This document shows, one piece after another, positions 1 to 10,482 of a DNA stretch of 64,000 nt. Position numbers and translations under genes: made by a program. Source of the DNA: Cryoendolithus antarcticus (Eukaryota > Ascomycota > Dothideomycetes > Cladosporiales > Cladosporiaceae); NCBI GenBank assembly GCA_002077065.1, contig NAJO01000013.1:930001-994000 (forward strand), in the 5' to 3' direction. Positions within the stretch are counted from its first letter, which is position 1; each line of letters opens with the position of its first letter. Under the pieces are notes generated by a model. That model ran no database searches. It saw nothing but the letters and a program-made list of their open reading frames with translations, and had not been told where the DNA came from.

Positions 1-273
1 TGTCCGCTCTGGGGAGGTAAGGTAGCCTTCGGAGCCTGCTAGGAGGGTGCGCCAGTCTGTGCTGAGGGTTCGGAGGATTTGGGCAGCGTGGGAGTTCTGC
101 GATGGGGAGAGGCCAAAGGTCATACAGTGGCCTAGGCGGGCTTTGAGATCGGAGAGCCAACGGGGTGGGAGCTGGGCTGTTATGGGTGTGGAGGTGGATT
201 GGTGGCGGAGGGAAGCCTGAATACGAAAGCGCAAGGGTGCGCCTCGCCGCAATGGGCGGGCGAGCGAAATCAT
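1..273 (-). CDS. Mitochondrial thioesterase-like protein (5' part only)
   Basis: The ATG is the complement of 271-273 and the frame is open for 91 codons to the left edge, so the 3' part lies outside the window. The first ~35 residues are rich in Arg, Ser and Thr with no acidic residue (MISLARPLRRGAPLRF...), as in a mitochondrial presequence. The segment that follows (PPRWLSDLKARLG, then CMTFGLSPSQ and LRTLSTDWRTLLAGSEGYLT) matches what I recall of the N-terminal half of fungal hotdog-fold (4HBT-like) thioesterase family proteins. The hotdog domain itself would lie beyond the edge and cannot be checked. It is divergent from the LYR gene, with 193 bp between start codons. The family assignment is moderate; the reading frame and targeting character are clear. 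Confidence 0.6.
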   Translation of the reverse strand, partial: MISLARPLRRGAPLRFRIQASLRHQSTSTPITAQLPPRWLSDLKARLGHCMTFGLSPSQNSHAAQILRTLSTDWRTLLAGSEGYLTSPERT

Positions 274-466
274 TGTTGAAGTGCACGATGAATGTTTGAC
301 AACGGCCTACTCTTTGTGCCATTGGAAAGCACAGTTTCCAGTACCGAGGATCTAGTGCGGGCGGTCCCGCTTCCCATTCGCCTCATTGACACAATCAGAC
401 AACAGCTCTCGTTCCTCCTCTATTGCAATGATCTTGAATATATTACTCTGATTGTTAGACGCGATC

Positions 467-923
467 ATGGCGACCTCGAGTCTGCGGCCAGAAGTCATCC
501 GCATCTACAAAGGTCCACCCGCCCTGAACACTCCATCGACATCGAATACTGACAAATGCTAGAACTTCTCAACCTCGGACGAGAATACCCACTGGGCTTC
601 GACTACTTCCGGCCTCGACTCTACAAGGCCTTCTCGGCGAAAGCAAGCCTGACAGACGAAGCCGAGATCAAGAAATGCATAGAGCAGGCTGAGTATGTCA
701 AGAAAGGTACTTCATTCCTCCCGATCTAAGCTGTTTTGTTTGCCTCTGATGAAACCGCTATGAACAGAAATCGAAGCCCTGTAAGCTTCTCCGTTGCATG
801 CCCACAAAATCCTTGGTATCTCGAAATGCAGTCAAACCCTCCCACTAACGCCCTGCTTTTCCATCGCTCAGGTACTACCTGAAGCGCTACCGCACGCTGC
901 GCAAACGCTACAATCAAGCCTGA
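467..923 (+). CDS. ETFRF1: LYR-motif protein, ETFRF1/LYRM5 type (84 aa)
   Basis: Four exons (467-512, 563-706, 768-780, 872-923) join in frame to 84 residues. The protein starts [15 protein letters not shown], continues [10 protein letters not shown], and ends [16 protein letters not shown]. This is the Complex1_LYR fold with the Tyr-Lys-x-Leu-Leu core and a YP turn, and the spacing and C-terminal Leu-Arg-Lys-Arg-Tyr pattern match the ETFRF1 (LYRM5) branch, which in animals removes FAD from the electron-transfer flavoprotein in the mitochondrial matrix. Length fits (human about 88 aa). The third exon is only 13 nt. The stop is 21 bp from the stop of the convergent methyltransferase gene. Function in fungi is inferred from the family. 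Confidence 0.85.
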
Positions 924-944
924 ACCTGTCCGCAAACGCAATGC

Positions 945-2432
945 TCACCGACTCAATGGCTGATCCGAATCATCCAGCTTCGTCGCCCACCAAGCGCCAA
1001 GCTCAAGACACTCGCCATTACTGGCGCCCTTTTGCGGATCCATCAGATCCCCCATCATAGACCCCCACCAATGACTCCACTCCTCCGTGTTCTTGCCGCT
1101 GGTCTCCTTCAGCAGCGGCTCCAAGGACTCGATCATTTGAATGACAGTCAAGAGCGCAGTCTGCCGAATTGCGAGCTGTTCAGATGAAAGACCTTGGCTC
1201 TGAGAGCGGAGCTTTGCTTTGCCTTTATCCCGTAGCTGCAAACCGTCGGCATCGCTTCGGCTGCGTGCATGTCGAGGGCGCTCACGCTCGTGCTCCCAGC
1301 GAAGTTCGGCTAGGGGGATTGCGACGCGACGATAGTCAACTTCTCCAAGATCGTCGGGTTCTTGGTAGACCATCTCTGCTATGCGCGTGCAGGGAAAGGG
1401 AGGCAATTTGCGGTTGTCGAGCGCGGTGCTGATCCAGCTGTTGGCTTGGGAAAGGTATTTGTTTGGGGCTGGGGCGAAAGGAGTGCCGGGCGAGACGAGG
1501 AAGGTGCCGGTGCGCAGGGCGATTTCTTGCTCTGCGCGTTGGCGGGCTGTGGGTGGCGGGGGATGCGGTTGGAGGGCTCGGAGGCAGTGGTCTGAGTCCC
1601 AGATCTCTAGTGTGCCTCCAGGTCGGAGGAGACGAATGCATTCGTCCATGAACCTCGCGCCGCCACCGAGCGTGACGATCAGACTCATATCTTTGAACAT
1701 GATCAGATCGAACGTCTCATCGTCAAACGGCCATGGCGCTTTCCGAATATCGTGCTGCACAAACGTCCAGTCCATGCCCTGCCTCTTCAGATCCGGTGCC
1801 AAAGGCGCAATGTCGATCCCCGTGAACGCCACGTTCCGCCTCCCCAAGCTCGTGAAATACTCATGACACCTCGCACTCCAATACGCCCCTCCACACCCCA
1901 CATCCAGCACCCTCTGCGGAATCTGCCTCGTAACTCGCGGCGCGCAGACCGGCCGTCCAAAAATCTCACACCCCAGCAAAGTCCTCAGATTCTGCCGCTG
2001 CATCTCCGCCAAATCTACAGGGAGAGGATACAGCGTATCTCTCAAATACCGCCGCCCATGCCTAAGTTCGAAAACGCTCAATGCGCTCTCCTCCCTCGAA
2101 CTCCCCGTCGTGCTCCCGCTAGAAACCGAACCGCTCATCCCAGTGCGCCCCTGCATATCAGCAGAGTCATGCCGACTATGCTTGCGATACAGCGGCGTAG
2201 TACCTATCTCCGCCCCTCGCGGGGGAAGTCCAGAAGGCGTGGCGACGGAAGGAATCGAGCTTACGCGCTCGAGGTACTGGGCCTCAGCCCTTTCGGCCGC
2301 CAGGGCTGGATCCACGCCTGCTTCGAGGGCTTTCCGCTCGGCGATTTTGGCCTGCACGCGCGCGCGGATCTCGCGGCGTTGGTCGTCGGAGAGGATGTTG
2401 GGCGCGCCGTAGGCGTAGAGTTGGCCTTCCAT
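945..2432 (-). CDS. SAM-dependent methyltransferase, class I (495 aa)
   Basis: Single-exon gene with a Rossmann-type methyltransferase domain at about residues 165-300. Motif I is VLDVGCGGAYWS (175-186), the acidic residue that binds the SAM ribose is in GIDIAP (205-210), the adenine-contact HDI is near 227, and FDLIMFKDMS (about 241-250) is the post-II/III strand. A low-complexity Ser/Thr/Gly segment (about 85-115) precedes the domain, and the C-terminal third is Arg/Glu-rich without a recognisable domain. The N-terminus (MEGQLYAYGAPNILSDDQR) is helical and charged, not a signal peptide. The substrate is unknown; this type is common in filamentous fungi with LaeA-like relatives, but I see nothing specific to LaeA. 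Upstream lies a gene-free stretch of about 1.2 kb. Confidence 0.75.
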   Translation of the reverse strand: MEGQLYAYGAPNILSDDQRREIRARVQAKIAERKALEAGVDPALAAERAEAQYLERVSSIPSVATPSGLPPRGAEIGTTPLYRKHSRHDSADMQGRTGMSGSVSSGSTTGSSREESALSVFELRHGRRYLRDTLYPLPVDLAEMQRQNLRTLLGCEIFGRPVCAPRVTRQIPQRVLDVGCGGAYWSARCHEYFTSLGRRNVAFTGIDIAPLAPDLKRQGMDWTFVQHDIRKAPWPFDDETFDLIMFKDMSLIVTLGGGARFMDECIRLLRPGGTLEIWDSDHCLRALQPHPPPPTARQRAEQEIALRTGTFLVSPGTPFAPAPNKYLSQANSWISTALDNRKLPPFPCTRIAEMVYQEPDDLGEVDYRRVAIPLAELRWEHERERPRHARSRSDADGLQLRDKGKAKLRSQSQGLSSEQLAIRQTALLTVIQMIESLEPLLKETSGKNTEEWSHWWGSMMGDLMDPQKGASNGECLELGAWWATKLDDSDQPLSR

Positions 2433-3641
2433 TTTGGCTGAGGGCGGGGCTGTCTATATACACTGTGCGTTATCGACGTCCCCACGCTGTGGCAGAGGGC
2501 CCACCCATCCAGTACCCGGGGACCAGTGGAAGACCGGGTAGAGGTGTGCAGGTGGGTCCCGGCGGTAGGTCCGCGAAACAGTAGTGGGTCTGCGGTTGAG
2601 ACGTGCAATCGTTGATTGTAAGGGAACGCTGATAAGGCGTCTACTGTGATTAGCCCGGGTGACAGGAAAATCAGGTAACTGCCGTGTGTAGACCAAGAAA
2701 TCTGGAAATGTAACAGGGGCGCGAGACAGAGTCCGTGGGGTATCCTCTGCTCGCAATACCCGGACTTGTGCGGTCGCTGCTGAAACCGTTAGCTGTCAAA
2801 CCAGGTACATGGGAAAGGTAGTAGTGAAATAGAGACAGAAGGTTCAGAGGAAACGTGGAAAGTTAATGTTGATAGGAGATACATATGCCACGCGACATGC
2901 TCTAATTCTCAGCCTCCGAACCTTGGTCGGGTCTGGCTATGTGGCACGACTCAACGCCGCGCCGCAAAGCCTGGTGATCCTGCTGCGGATTGTGGAGAGA
3001 AGAGCAAGACCAAGAACTGCGGCGTGCAAGCGAGAGGAAAACGGCACCGCTTAATGAGTGTGGGGAACCAATGAAAGGGGAAGGAGCGAGTCGCGGAGCA
3101 GATTGTGCAGTGCGGGGAGTGGAAGGTCGAGAACCACGCTCACATTTCGAGATGACTTCACCGTGGCACTGGGAAGGTGGTGACGAAACTCCGTAGGCTC
3201 TATGTACATGGTTTCGCGCTTCTAATGAGGCTACTACAGATGCGCGGTTGTAGTCCAGTGCTGCCCTCAGCGGACCACTAAGTACCATCTCCACGTTCAG
3301 GCCCACCTCATGCGCCGACCCCGTGTCCAAGTCGCTAGTGCTCGTGCTGCTGCGCGACATGCAGCAGCATGCAGCCAAGGCAACGTTAGAGTCGCTCATT
3401 CGATGATCGGGAGCGTTTGCCTCATTTGTGCTACTCAGTAAGCAGACATCTGTGTTGCGCCGCATAACGGCTATGAATCAGCCTGCGTGAGCCTGACACT
3501 CCCATGACCGGGTAGACTTCATCTCCGCTTGTGGTTGCAGTGTATCGCACTTTGTCGAGCGACCTGGACGCCTAGGGCCTTTCTGTTCCTTCAGAGAGCG
3601 AGGACTGATTTTCAGGCGTGCATGCGTGCATTTAAGCAAGC
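2433..3641. other. Intergenic, about 1.2 kb, no gene recognised
   Basis: Upstream region of the methyltransferase and downstream region of uS2m. The longest open frame, on the minus strand at 2902-3465, lacks recognisable motifs or intron-supported extension, so I do not call it. No tRNA boxes or repeats were seen. Confidence 0.5.
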
Positions 3642-5065
3642 TCACTCGCTACCAGCCTTCGGTACACTCGGGCCGCTCGCGACGTCCGCGTTTTCTTCGC
3701 GCTTTGCCGACAGGTCCTCCATGTCTTCTGCTGCAAGAGTGCCAAATTGCTCGTCTTCAGCCTTGACATTGGTCAGCCCGTCGATCGCAGCTTCGTTCTG
3801 CGAACTCCCCTGGACTTCGCTAGTAGCATCTGGCGTTTGCTTCGAGCGCAATTCATCCTCTGTCTTTGCGGAAAGACCATCCTCTGTCTTTGCGAACACA
3901 GTGCTCGAGGGCTTGGTGAACACATCGTCTGCGTCTGCAGGGTCGGGTGTTGCTTCGAAAAGGAGCTCATCCTCCTCTGCGTCCTCATCATGCTCCGAAA
4001 TGCCTCTTTGAGCGCGCTTTGCAGCGTCGAACTCGTCCTTCGTGGGCATCTCCAGCCCGTGCGTGGCGGCATAGTCAACGTGACCAGCCTGTGCCCTCGA
4101 AAGTCTTTGCGCCTGACCCTCTTCACCCGCCCTTCCCAGCGCACCAGCAATGACTTGCACACAACGCAAACTATCGTCGTTGGCTGGTATGGGGTACGTA
4201 ACCCAAGTCGGGTTGGCGTCCGTATCGATAATCCCAATCGTCGGTATGTTGTGTATCCCACACTCATGCAGTAGCGTGTAGTTCTCCAGCGGATTCAGAC
4301 AGACCACAAGATCTGGCTTCACAGCTGAGCTGTACTTCAGCTGCGGCTCGAAGCCCACGACCTCCTCGTCCACCTCGTTGACAGCCTTCTTCTTGCACCG
4401 TCCCAAAATCTGCTGTCCGTTCGTGAGCGTGCCGGGCGTCCACTTGTCGAATAGATGGCAGCCCTTTGCCAGCTCCGCTGCGCGGACTACACATCTTGCC
4501 TGATCACGCCGAGTGCCCACGAACAATATCAAGCCTCCCTTCGCTGCCACACCCTGCGCCACTTTACACGCCCTCCGCAAATGCGCAGCCGTGACATCCA
4601 GCGAAATGATATGTATCGGGTCGTGATCCCCTCTTATGCCGAAGATGTACTTCGCATTTGCGGGATTCCAGAGCGATGTCGCGTGGCCTAGATGGGACTG
4701 CGAGGCGAGCAGGAGTTCAAGGGTGATATCTTGAGGTCGAGGTGGGTTTGCGAGCAGCATGAACGGTTTGTAGTGGGGTTCTGGGACGCCGCCGAGGGAC
4801 GAGGTGTGGGCTTTTTGGTGCTGGAAGAAGTTCCATTGCGCTATAGTCGGATCTTCGGAGGAGTCTTCTTGCGATGCGTTGTCGAGAGATGGAAGAGGTT
4901 GTTGAGAAGACTCTGTTTGAGATATCGGGGCCTCGGTGGCTAGACACCGCCGCCATCGGGAGGCGCGGAAGGGGGTGGTCGATCGGGGGGGAGCGAGGCG
5001 GCCTGTACGATGTTAGTCGGCGCCCTACCGTAGGAGAGAAGTCCAAGCCTACCATGCCGCAGCAT
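3642..5065 (-). CDS. MRP4: Mitochondrial small-subunit ribosomal protein uS2m (Mrp4; 457 aa)
   Basis: Two exons: 5065-5053 and 5002-3642, with a 50-nt intron containing CTAAC. The spliced N-terminus MLRHGRLAPPRS...RWRRCLAT is an Arg-rich mitochondrial presequence; starting instead at the internal ATG at 4760 would lose it and the conserved AQWNFFQHQKAH segment. The uS2 domain is clear: LLLASQSHLGHATSLWNP, then GLILFVGTRRDQA and CGIHNIPTIGIIDTDANP. Its role is assembly of the mitochondrial 37S subunit. After the domain comes an acidic tail of about 150 residues with a repeated AKTED motif, unusual against bacterial uS2. It is divergent from the large unknown gene, so the 5066-5239 interval probably acts as a shared promoter. 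Confidence 0.92.
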
Positions 5066-5239
5066 TAGAGATCTGATTATCATGTTTTATGTTGCGCTGG
5101 TGACCGAGTCTCTACGTCCATCTCAAGACCATTGATGGACATGTTCGAAAGTCTTGGCAATACCGACTCCGCTGGAGCTGTACCTCGAATCACTTCAATG
5201 TAGGTCGCATATGCCTCCCACGCCCTATGTCCGCCGCTA

Positions 5240-8200
5240 ATGCCATGTCGACCACAAGTCTGCCGGCGTCTGGTCGCGCAGACTCCCTCTGTCAGGTCAG
5301 TCAACATCAATGGCCCTCACATCTGGATCTCAGACGACCTCCTCGTGGAAGCTTTCAATAGCTATCTGCGCGTCTCGCCCGCCTATAGACGATATGGCTC
5401 ACACGTACCTGGACCGCTGGAAGCGCGGAGGAGGACTGCAAGAAGGCGTATGGGAGGTGGATTGGCTGCGGTAGGCACGCCTCTAGCACCAGATATGGGT
5501 ACTTTGTTTGGGTTTGGAGGTGTTGCTCAGCAGCCGAGCTGGAGCTGGCAAGCACCTACACCACCAAGCAGTGTGGTCTGGCGACCGCCTGTACCTACAA
5601 AAGCACCGCCGTGGACTTTTGAGGCGCCGGTATCGCTTGCGCCCGAGCATGAGCCGGATCTGGGCGATCAGCAGAATGAGGAATTCAACGCCGTGGAGGC
5701 CAGCCAAGAGAGTTTTGAGGGTCTTTTGGAATCGTGTGAAACATCGGGTCAGGCACAGAAGAATGTCGGCGCTCTCATTCAGTTCCTCAATTCGTCGGCG
5801 AACGAGCCAGATGCCATGAACACCCTCAGGTTCGTCGACTGGCTGGTTGACTGTCCAAGTTCTGACCGGACACTGGCGACGCTTGCCACGCTACTGACGG
5901 AGAAGCTCAATCTCGACACGATTGAACGCGATGAGTTCGTCGAGATCTTGGGCCTACTACCAAACTTATTAAATGCGAAACGTGCAAATGTCGACGACGG
6001 GGAGGTACATTCCATGTACAAGCACATCTGGCATGAGCTAAATTCAAGCTGGAGGCAAGATGCGCTCATTGTGAACGGGCTGCTCAACACGATCAATGCC
6101 TCCAACGATGCCAGCCTCGCCATGTGGAATCTCCGCCTGGAAGTCTTGACCGCGTCAACCGGCCTGCTCAAGATCCCCGACATGACGATTCACTTGGAGA
6201 GCGGTGTACGCGCAATTGTGTCAGCAGAAACGATAGAGGCTGAACGTGTGCATTTGATCGATAACTTCGTCACCGTACTTGACCAGGCTGGTGACCATCA
6301 CGAGCTCGATGCATCGACGCTATCAATGTGGACACGACGCATCGTCCGTAGCGACACCGGGGATGACGACCGCAAGGCGACATGCTCAGCTTGGCTTCAG
6401 ATACTGCGCACATGCAAGCATACATCAAGCCACGACGCAAGGTGGAATTCCATATATGCTGAATTGGCACCTCTGCTCCGGCCATCGGACCTCGCGGATC
6501 ATTTCAAAGATGTCAGGTCAATCGATTTCGCCCGCTTGCTGCTCGACTCGTGGCTGCCACACGCCGATCTGGCCGACTTTGGCAGGCTTGCGAAGGATAC
6601 AGTACAAGATGCTGGGATGTTCCGCGTGCTTCGCGGACCACAGTCCACACTGACTGCAGCTGCGCTGTCATTGTTACTTAGCACGTTCGATCGACTCTGC
6701 AAGCAAGAATTGGCAAATCGTCCTGAAACAAAGCTTGCGCACCCTCTCGCACTGCTGCTTTCGGCATTCGCGCTGCACAAGATTGACTACAGTGCCATCG
6801 CAGCTGAAGTCATGCAGACTTGCAAGCTAATGTACGCGCCTGCCCAGCTACACAACACATTCAGTGCGATCTTCCACTGCCGCGAGCTCAGCATCAGCAA
6901 GGATATAGCGCTGGATCTGCTCCTACACTTCGTGAAAATCCACGAGCCAACACGTGCCCTAACAATCTTCATCGTTGTTCCTTCAATCTCCATCGCGGAC
7001 TGCCCAGAGCTGCCGAAAGCTCTGATCGCCATGGGGAAGACTGACGTCGACTTGATCGCGAAGTTCCAGCATCGCCAACCTGAAATCCTGGCACTCGGTA
7101 AGAGGTCAGCTGCTGCTTTGACTGCTCCACCAACGCATACCGACGCGATACGGCTCCTGGCTCACGAATTGTCGCGATCCGAGACACTCAACGCGCGTAC
7201 CGCCTTACGAAGAGTGTGGATGTGCTACCGCTACCTTCGCGATCGAGGCGCACAAATGTCGTTGCTCCTGTCTCGCGCTCTAGTCCACGTTGGGATCGTT
7301 CGCTTCTTCCGAGAAGGTCGTGTCGTGCCTCAAATGCGCATCGACTGGGTCTTGAAAACCGTCGAAGAGGTCGAAGGCAAGGTAATGGCGGCGGAGGTCA
7401 GGGCACTGGTGTATCTGATTCAACGGAAGACTTCACTGCGAAGTATAGATGCGCGTAAGAACCAAATTTCGGAACGGCTTCCCTCGAAGGACATTGCAGC
7501 TACTCGGTGGCGCTTGAAGGTCTGGGCGAAAGACAGACCGGAGCGTGTATTAAATGAGAACGATGCGATCATGTCGTACACAATCCCTTCAGGCGCGCGG
7601 GTGCTGGACGTCCCACAGTTTGGAACTGCCGTGTGGTCCGATCAACAGCCGAAAGACATGTCGGCTATACCCCAAGTTGGTAGGCCCACAGCTACAGGCG
7701 CTACCCAATCCGCCGGCGTCGCGCCGACCTACACCTACAATCCTCGAGCTGCTCAGCGCATAACAACTCCGACAATTGTCGATCGCCCGTCCTCTCAGCC
7801 AGAGCAGTTGAATTCGACCTCGCTGTCTGCTCCACCTCACAATCACACTAGCTCGTATGCACCTCGCACTGCAGATAAGGCTTGCGAGCACTGTGTCGAA
7901 GATGGACGGGTCCCGAGAGATCACACGCCAGACTTGTTACTCGAGAGCCCAAGATCAAGACAACCCGCTATCACACCGACCTCGCCATTTCAAAACTTGG
8001 ATGCAGAGCGCGATGCCGAGTCCTTCGAATCAGCGCTTGCGCTCGACTTCTTGGCCGAGAGTATTGACTCCCTTGAAGCGAACGCGACACCACCCAAGGA
8101 GCTGTTCCATCCACCAGTCAGTGCAAGCATCGGCGTGAGGCGCCTGGCATCGTTCGCCGATACGAAGCTAAGTCCCGACTTGCAGACACTGCTATCACGC

Positions 8201-8623
8201 CACAACTCTGAAGATAAGTTGCAGGAGCGCCAGGTCGATGAGAAGTCTAGGTCTGAACTGTCTAGCCATAAGACGCCAACAATCGAGGTGACATATGGGG
8301 AGGGCGTTGCGGTGACACCACTAGACAGGCTCGCGAGCGAGTCCCTGTTTCGCGTTGGCGCAGTCCTCGAAGCGGACTCACGCGCCCGTCTTGAAGACCA
8401 GCCTGACGAGCCCGCAAGGCCTGTGGAGGTAGCAGATGTCACTCACGCTGCGGAGCAACCCGAGGCAGCAGTGGCCTCCAAAGATGCGGAAGTCTCCAAG
8501 CGCATCGCGGTGAGAAAGTATCTTGCTTCAATCGAGCGACGACAGCTGACGAGGAAGAAACCGAGAGGCGCAATCACGCCCTATCGACGAGTTTCGAGCT
8601 TGAACGGGACACGAGAGCCATGA
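5240..8623 (+). CDS. Large helical protein of unknown function (about 1127 aa)
   Basis: A very long open frame with good fungal coding character. I do not recognise a named family. The N-terminal block (SPAYRRYGSHVPGPLEARRR) resembles a segment I associate with conserved, unnamed Pezizomycotina proteins. Residues ~130-720 look all-helical, as in a repeat solenoid (for example RALVHVGIVRFFREGRVV). The last ~350 residues are Ser/Pro/Thr/Glu-rich and probably disordered. The start is uncertain. The ATG at 5240 gives an Arg-rich start without acidic residues. An alternative is an exon at 5135-5199 joined after a 96-nt intron to 5296, which also keeps frame and begins MDMFESLGNTDS. An organellar location is possible but unproven. 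Confidence 0.75.
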   Translation: MPCRPQVCRRLVAQTPSVRSVNINGPHIWISDDLLVEAFNSYLRVSPAYRRYGSHVPGPLEARRRTARRRMGGGLAAVGTPLAPDMGTLFGFGGVAQQPSWSWQAPTPPSSVVWRPPVPTKAPPWTFEAPVSLAPEHEPDLGDQQNEEFNAVEASQESFEGLLESCETSGQAQKNVGALIQFLNSSANEPDAMNTLRFVDWLVDCPSSDRTLATLATLLTEKLNLDTIERDEFVEILGLLPNLLNAKRANVDDGEVHSMYKHIWHELNSSWRQDALIVNGLLNTINASNDASLAMWNLRLEVLTASTGLLKIPDMTIHLESGVRAIVSAETIEAERVHLIDNFVTVLDQAGDHHELDASTLSMWTRRIVRSDTGDDDRKATCSAWLQILRTCKHTSSHDARWNSIYAELAPLLRPSDLADHFKDVRSIDFARLLLDSWLPHADLADFGRLAKDTVQDAGMFRVLRGPQSTLTAAALSLLLSTFDRLCKQELANRPETKLAHPLALLLSAFALHKIDYSAIAAEVMQTCKLMYAPAQLHNTFSAIFHCRELSISKDIALDLLLHFVKIHEPTRALTIFIVVPSISIADCPELPKALIAMGKTDVDLIAKFQHRQPEILALGKRSAAALTAPPTHTDAIRLLAHELSRSETLNARTALRRVWMCYRYLRDRGAQMSLLLSRALVHVGIVRFFREGRVVPQMRIDWVLKTVEEVEGKVMAAEVRALVYLIQRKTSLRSIDARKNQISERLPSKDIAATRWRLKVWAKDRPERVLNENDAIMSYTIPSGARVLDVPQFGTAVWSDQQPKDMSAIPQVGRPTATGATQSAGVAPTYTYNPRAAQRITTPTIVDRPSSQPEQLNSTSLSAPPHNHTSSYAPRTADKACEHCVEDGRVPRDHTPDLLLESPRSRQPAITPTSPFQNLDAERDAESFESALALDFLAESIDSLEANATPPKELFHPPVSASIGVRRLASFADTKLSPDLQTLLSRHNSEDKLQERQVDEKSRSELSSHKTPTIEVTYGEGVAVTPLDRLASESLFRVGAVLEADSRARLEDQPDEPARPVEVADVTHAAEQPEAAVASKDAEVSKRIAVRKYLASIERRQLTRKKPRGAITPYRRVSSLNGTREP

Positions 8624-8973
8624 TACACATACAACAATTAGCCATGATACCCATATAACAGTAGTGCGCACATGCGATAGTCGCATACCCTTCCCATCAG
8701 TATGGCACCTAGTACTGAAAGCCGAGAGAGCAGTGACAAACCAGCTCCCCACTTGAGCTTCGACAGCCGAAGGTCCAACGTCATTTTCTCTTGAGCTCCA
8801 AAGATCAACCCATACATAGGTAGCTGATTCCGGTAAGTGATTCGAAATATGTTCTTGTAACACACAGAGTCGAGTATTACCGTCCAACGTCCCGTCCATC
8901 CTTACAATTCGCCCTACTGTCTCTCGAGCCATTCATCTTACCTTACACTCATTACTCAAACCCCTCGTGCACA
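8624..8973. other. Intergenic, 350 bp
   Basis: Downstream of the large unknown gene and upstream leader of the LamB/YcsF gene. I see no gene, repeat or clear TATA element. Confidence 0.4.
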
Positions 8974-10015
8974 ATGCCTCCCATATCCTGCAAAGTCCAC
9001 ATCAACGTCGATCTAGGCGAAGGTACCGTCAGCCACCCAATTCATCAACGTACCGAATTTTCATTCTTTCAGGCTACGGCAACTACCACCCCTTCCCCGA
9101 CGACGAGCTCCTCCCGCTCATCGACTTCGCCAACATCGCCTGTGGTTTCCATGCCGGCGACCCTTTGATCATGTCCCGCACAGTCAAAGCCTGCAAAGTC
9201 CATAACATTCGTATGGGCGCTCACCCGGGTTTGCCGGATTTGCAGGGCTTTGGGAGACGGAGGATAGATATTGGGGCGGAGGAGCTGGAGGCGGGGTGTA
9301 GGTATGTTATTCTTGTGATATGGTCGAGGTTCGAAAGGGATGGAAGGGCTGACAGATGGGGTTCGGGGGGTGTAGGTATCAAATCGGTGCGCTGAAAGCT
9401 ATGCTAGACGGCGAAGGGGTGCCGATGCATCACGTAAAGGTGCGTCCACTGGCGTCCGATCACTGAGGGCTTGGAGCGCGAAGTGGCGACGCGGCTAATG
9501 CGGTTTCGAATGTGCTGCAGCCCCACGGCACGCTCTATGGCATGTGCTACCAAGATGTCGAGACGTGTAGGGCTGTCTACCGCGCCATACCGCCAGGTGT
9601 GGCAGTCTTCGGCCTAGCGGGGACGTTCCACGAGCAGGTGGCCAAGGAAATGGGATTGAAGTTCTTTGCGGAGGCGTATGGGGATGTGAAGTGGAGTAAA
9701 GACGGGTTACTCGTAATTGACAGGGTAAAGAAGTAAGTTATCATTCCCACCGAGATCTCTGGGCAAGGGATGCGGGTCATCGGGCTGACTGGAGGGGACG
9801 ACAGGGCATGGACGACAGAAGACACGAAGAAGCACATCTTGTCGCAGCTGGAGAAGTCGAGTGTGACGGCTGTAACTGGCGAGGAGGTTGAGCTGCCTTT
9901 CGAGGGGAGGGAGGTAACGCTATGTTGTCATTCGGATAGTCCGGGTGCGGTAGACATCGTGACTGCGGCGAGAGGCATTGTGGATGGGTTCAATGAGAAA
10001 CACGGGTATACGTAG
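8974..10015 (+). CDS. LamB/YcsF family protein, 5-oxoprolinase subunit A-like (254 aa)
   Basis: Five exons (8974-9022, 9073-9301, 9376-9439, 9521-9732, 9805-10015) give 254 residues, the usual size for this family. Conserved features are [35 protein letters not shown] (substrate and metal pocket with acidic and His residues), [23 protein letters not shown] and CCHSDSPGA near the C-terminus. Bacterial PxpA works with PxpB and PxpC in ATP-dependent opening of 5-oxoproline; Aspergillus lamA/lamB are needed for lactam (2-pyrrolidinone) use. No PxpB/PxpC partner lies in this window. A role in lactam or 5-oxoproline metabolism is inferred from the family. Confidence 0.9.
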
Positions 10016-10482
10016 AGACTGAAGGGCCGGGTGAGAGTTAAGATCTCTGCCGAAAGCTATTTGGGCTACAGTCCGCCAGTCCATATCGAGCAGTCGGCGC
10101 ACAGCGACCGTACTCCTCATAACATCGCGCGGCGTCCATCTGCACGGCGGTAACGCATGATGTTCCGAAGAGATATGGAAGCGCCTGACTGGCCCTCCAT
10201 CCAGCAACCTCGTTCGATTGTGAGCAAGGACGTGTGGTCTCGCGAGGTAGCTCCACTAATCATTGCTCTCGTCGCACGACAGAGTCAGCCCGGGATCTTT
10301 GCATGTGCTGCTGTAGAGCGGACGCATCGCAGTCCCGTCGCCCACGCACTCAGGTTGTCGAGCAATGTGTCCGGCAACCTAGAGCCACTCTCCGGCCGCT
10401 AGCTAGTGTGCACCTGCAGTCTTACAGGAGGTGCCATTGCAATCGGGCGATATCGTTGGTTTCGAGACGTGACAGAGCCACG
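10016..10482. other. Intergenic, convergent, 467 bp
   Basis: Space between the 3' ends of the LamB/YcsF gene (plus) and the Hpc2 gene (minus). It should hold both polyadenylation regions. No gene was seen. Confidence 0.4.

Noticed and set aside
1752..2441. 229-codon plus-strand frame opposite the methyltransferase gene
   Set aside because: Antisense shadow of a gene with clear SAM-binding motifs; Arg/Pro-rich composition typical of such shadows.
2902..3465. 187-codon open frame on the minus strand
   Set aside because: No motif, no domain, Ser/Arg/Pro composition that fits chance in GC-rich DNA, and no splice-supported extension.
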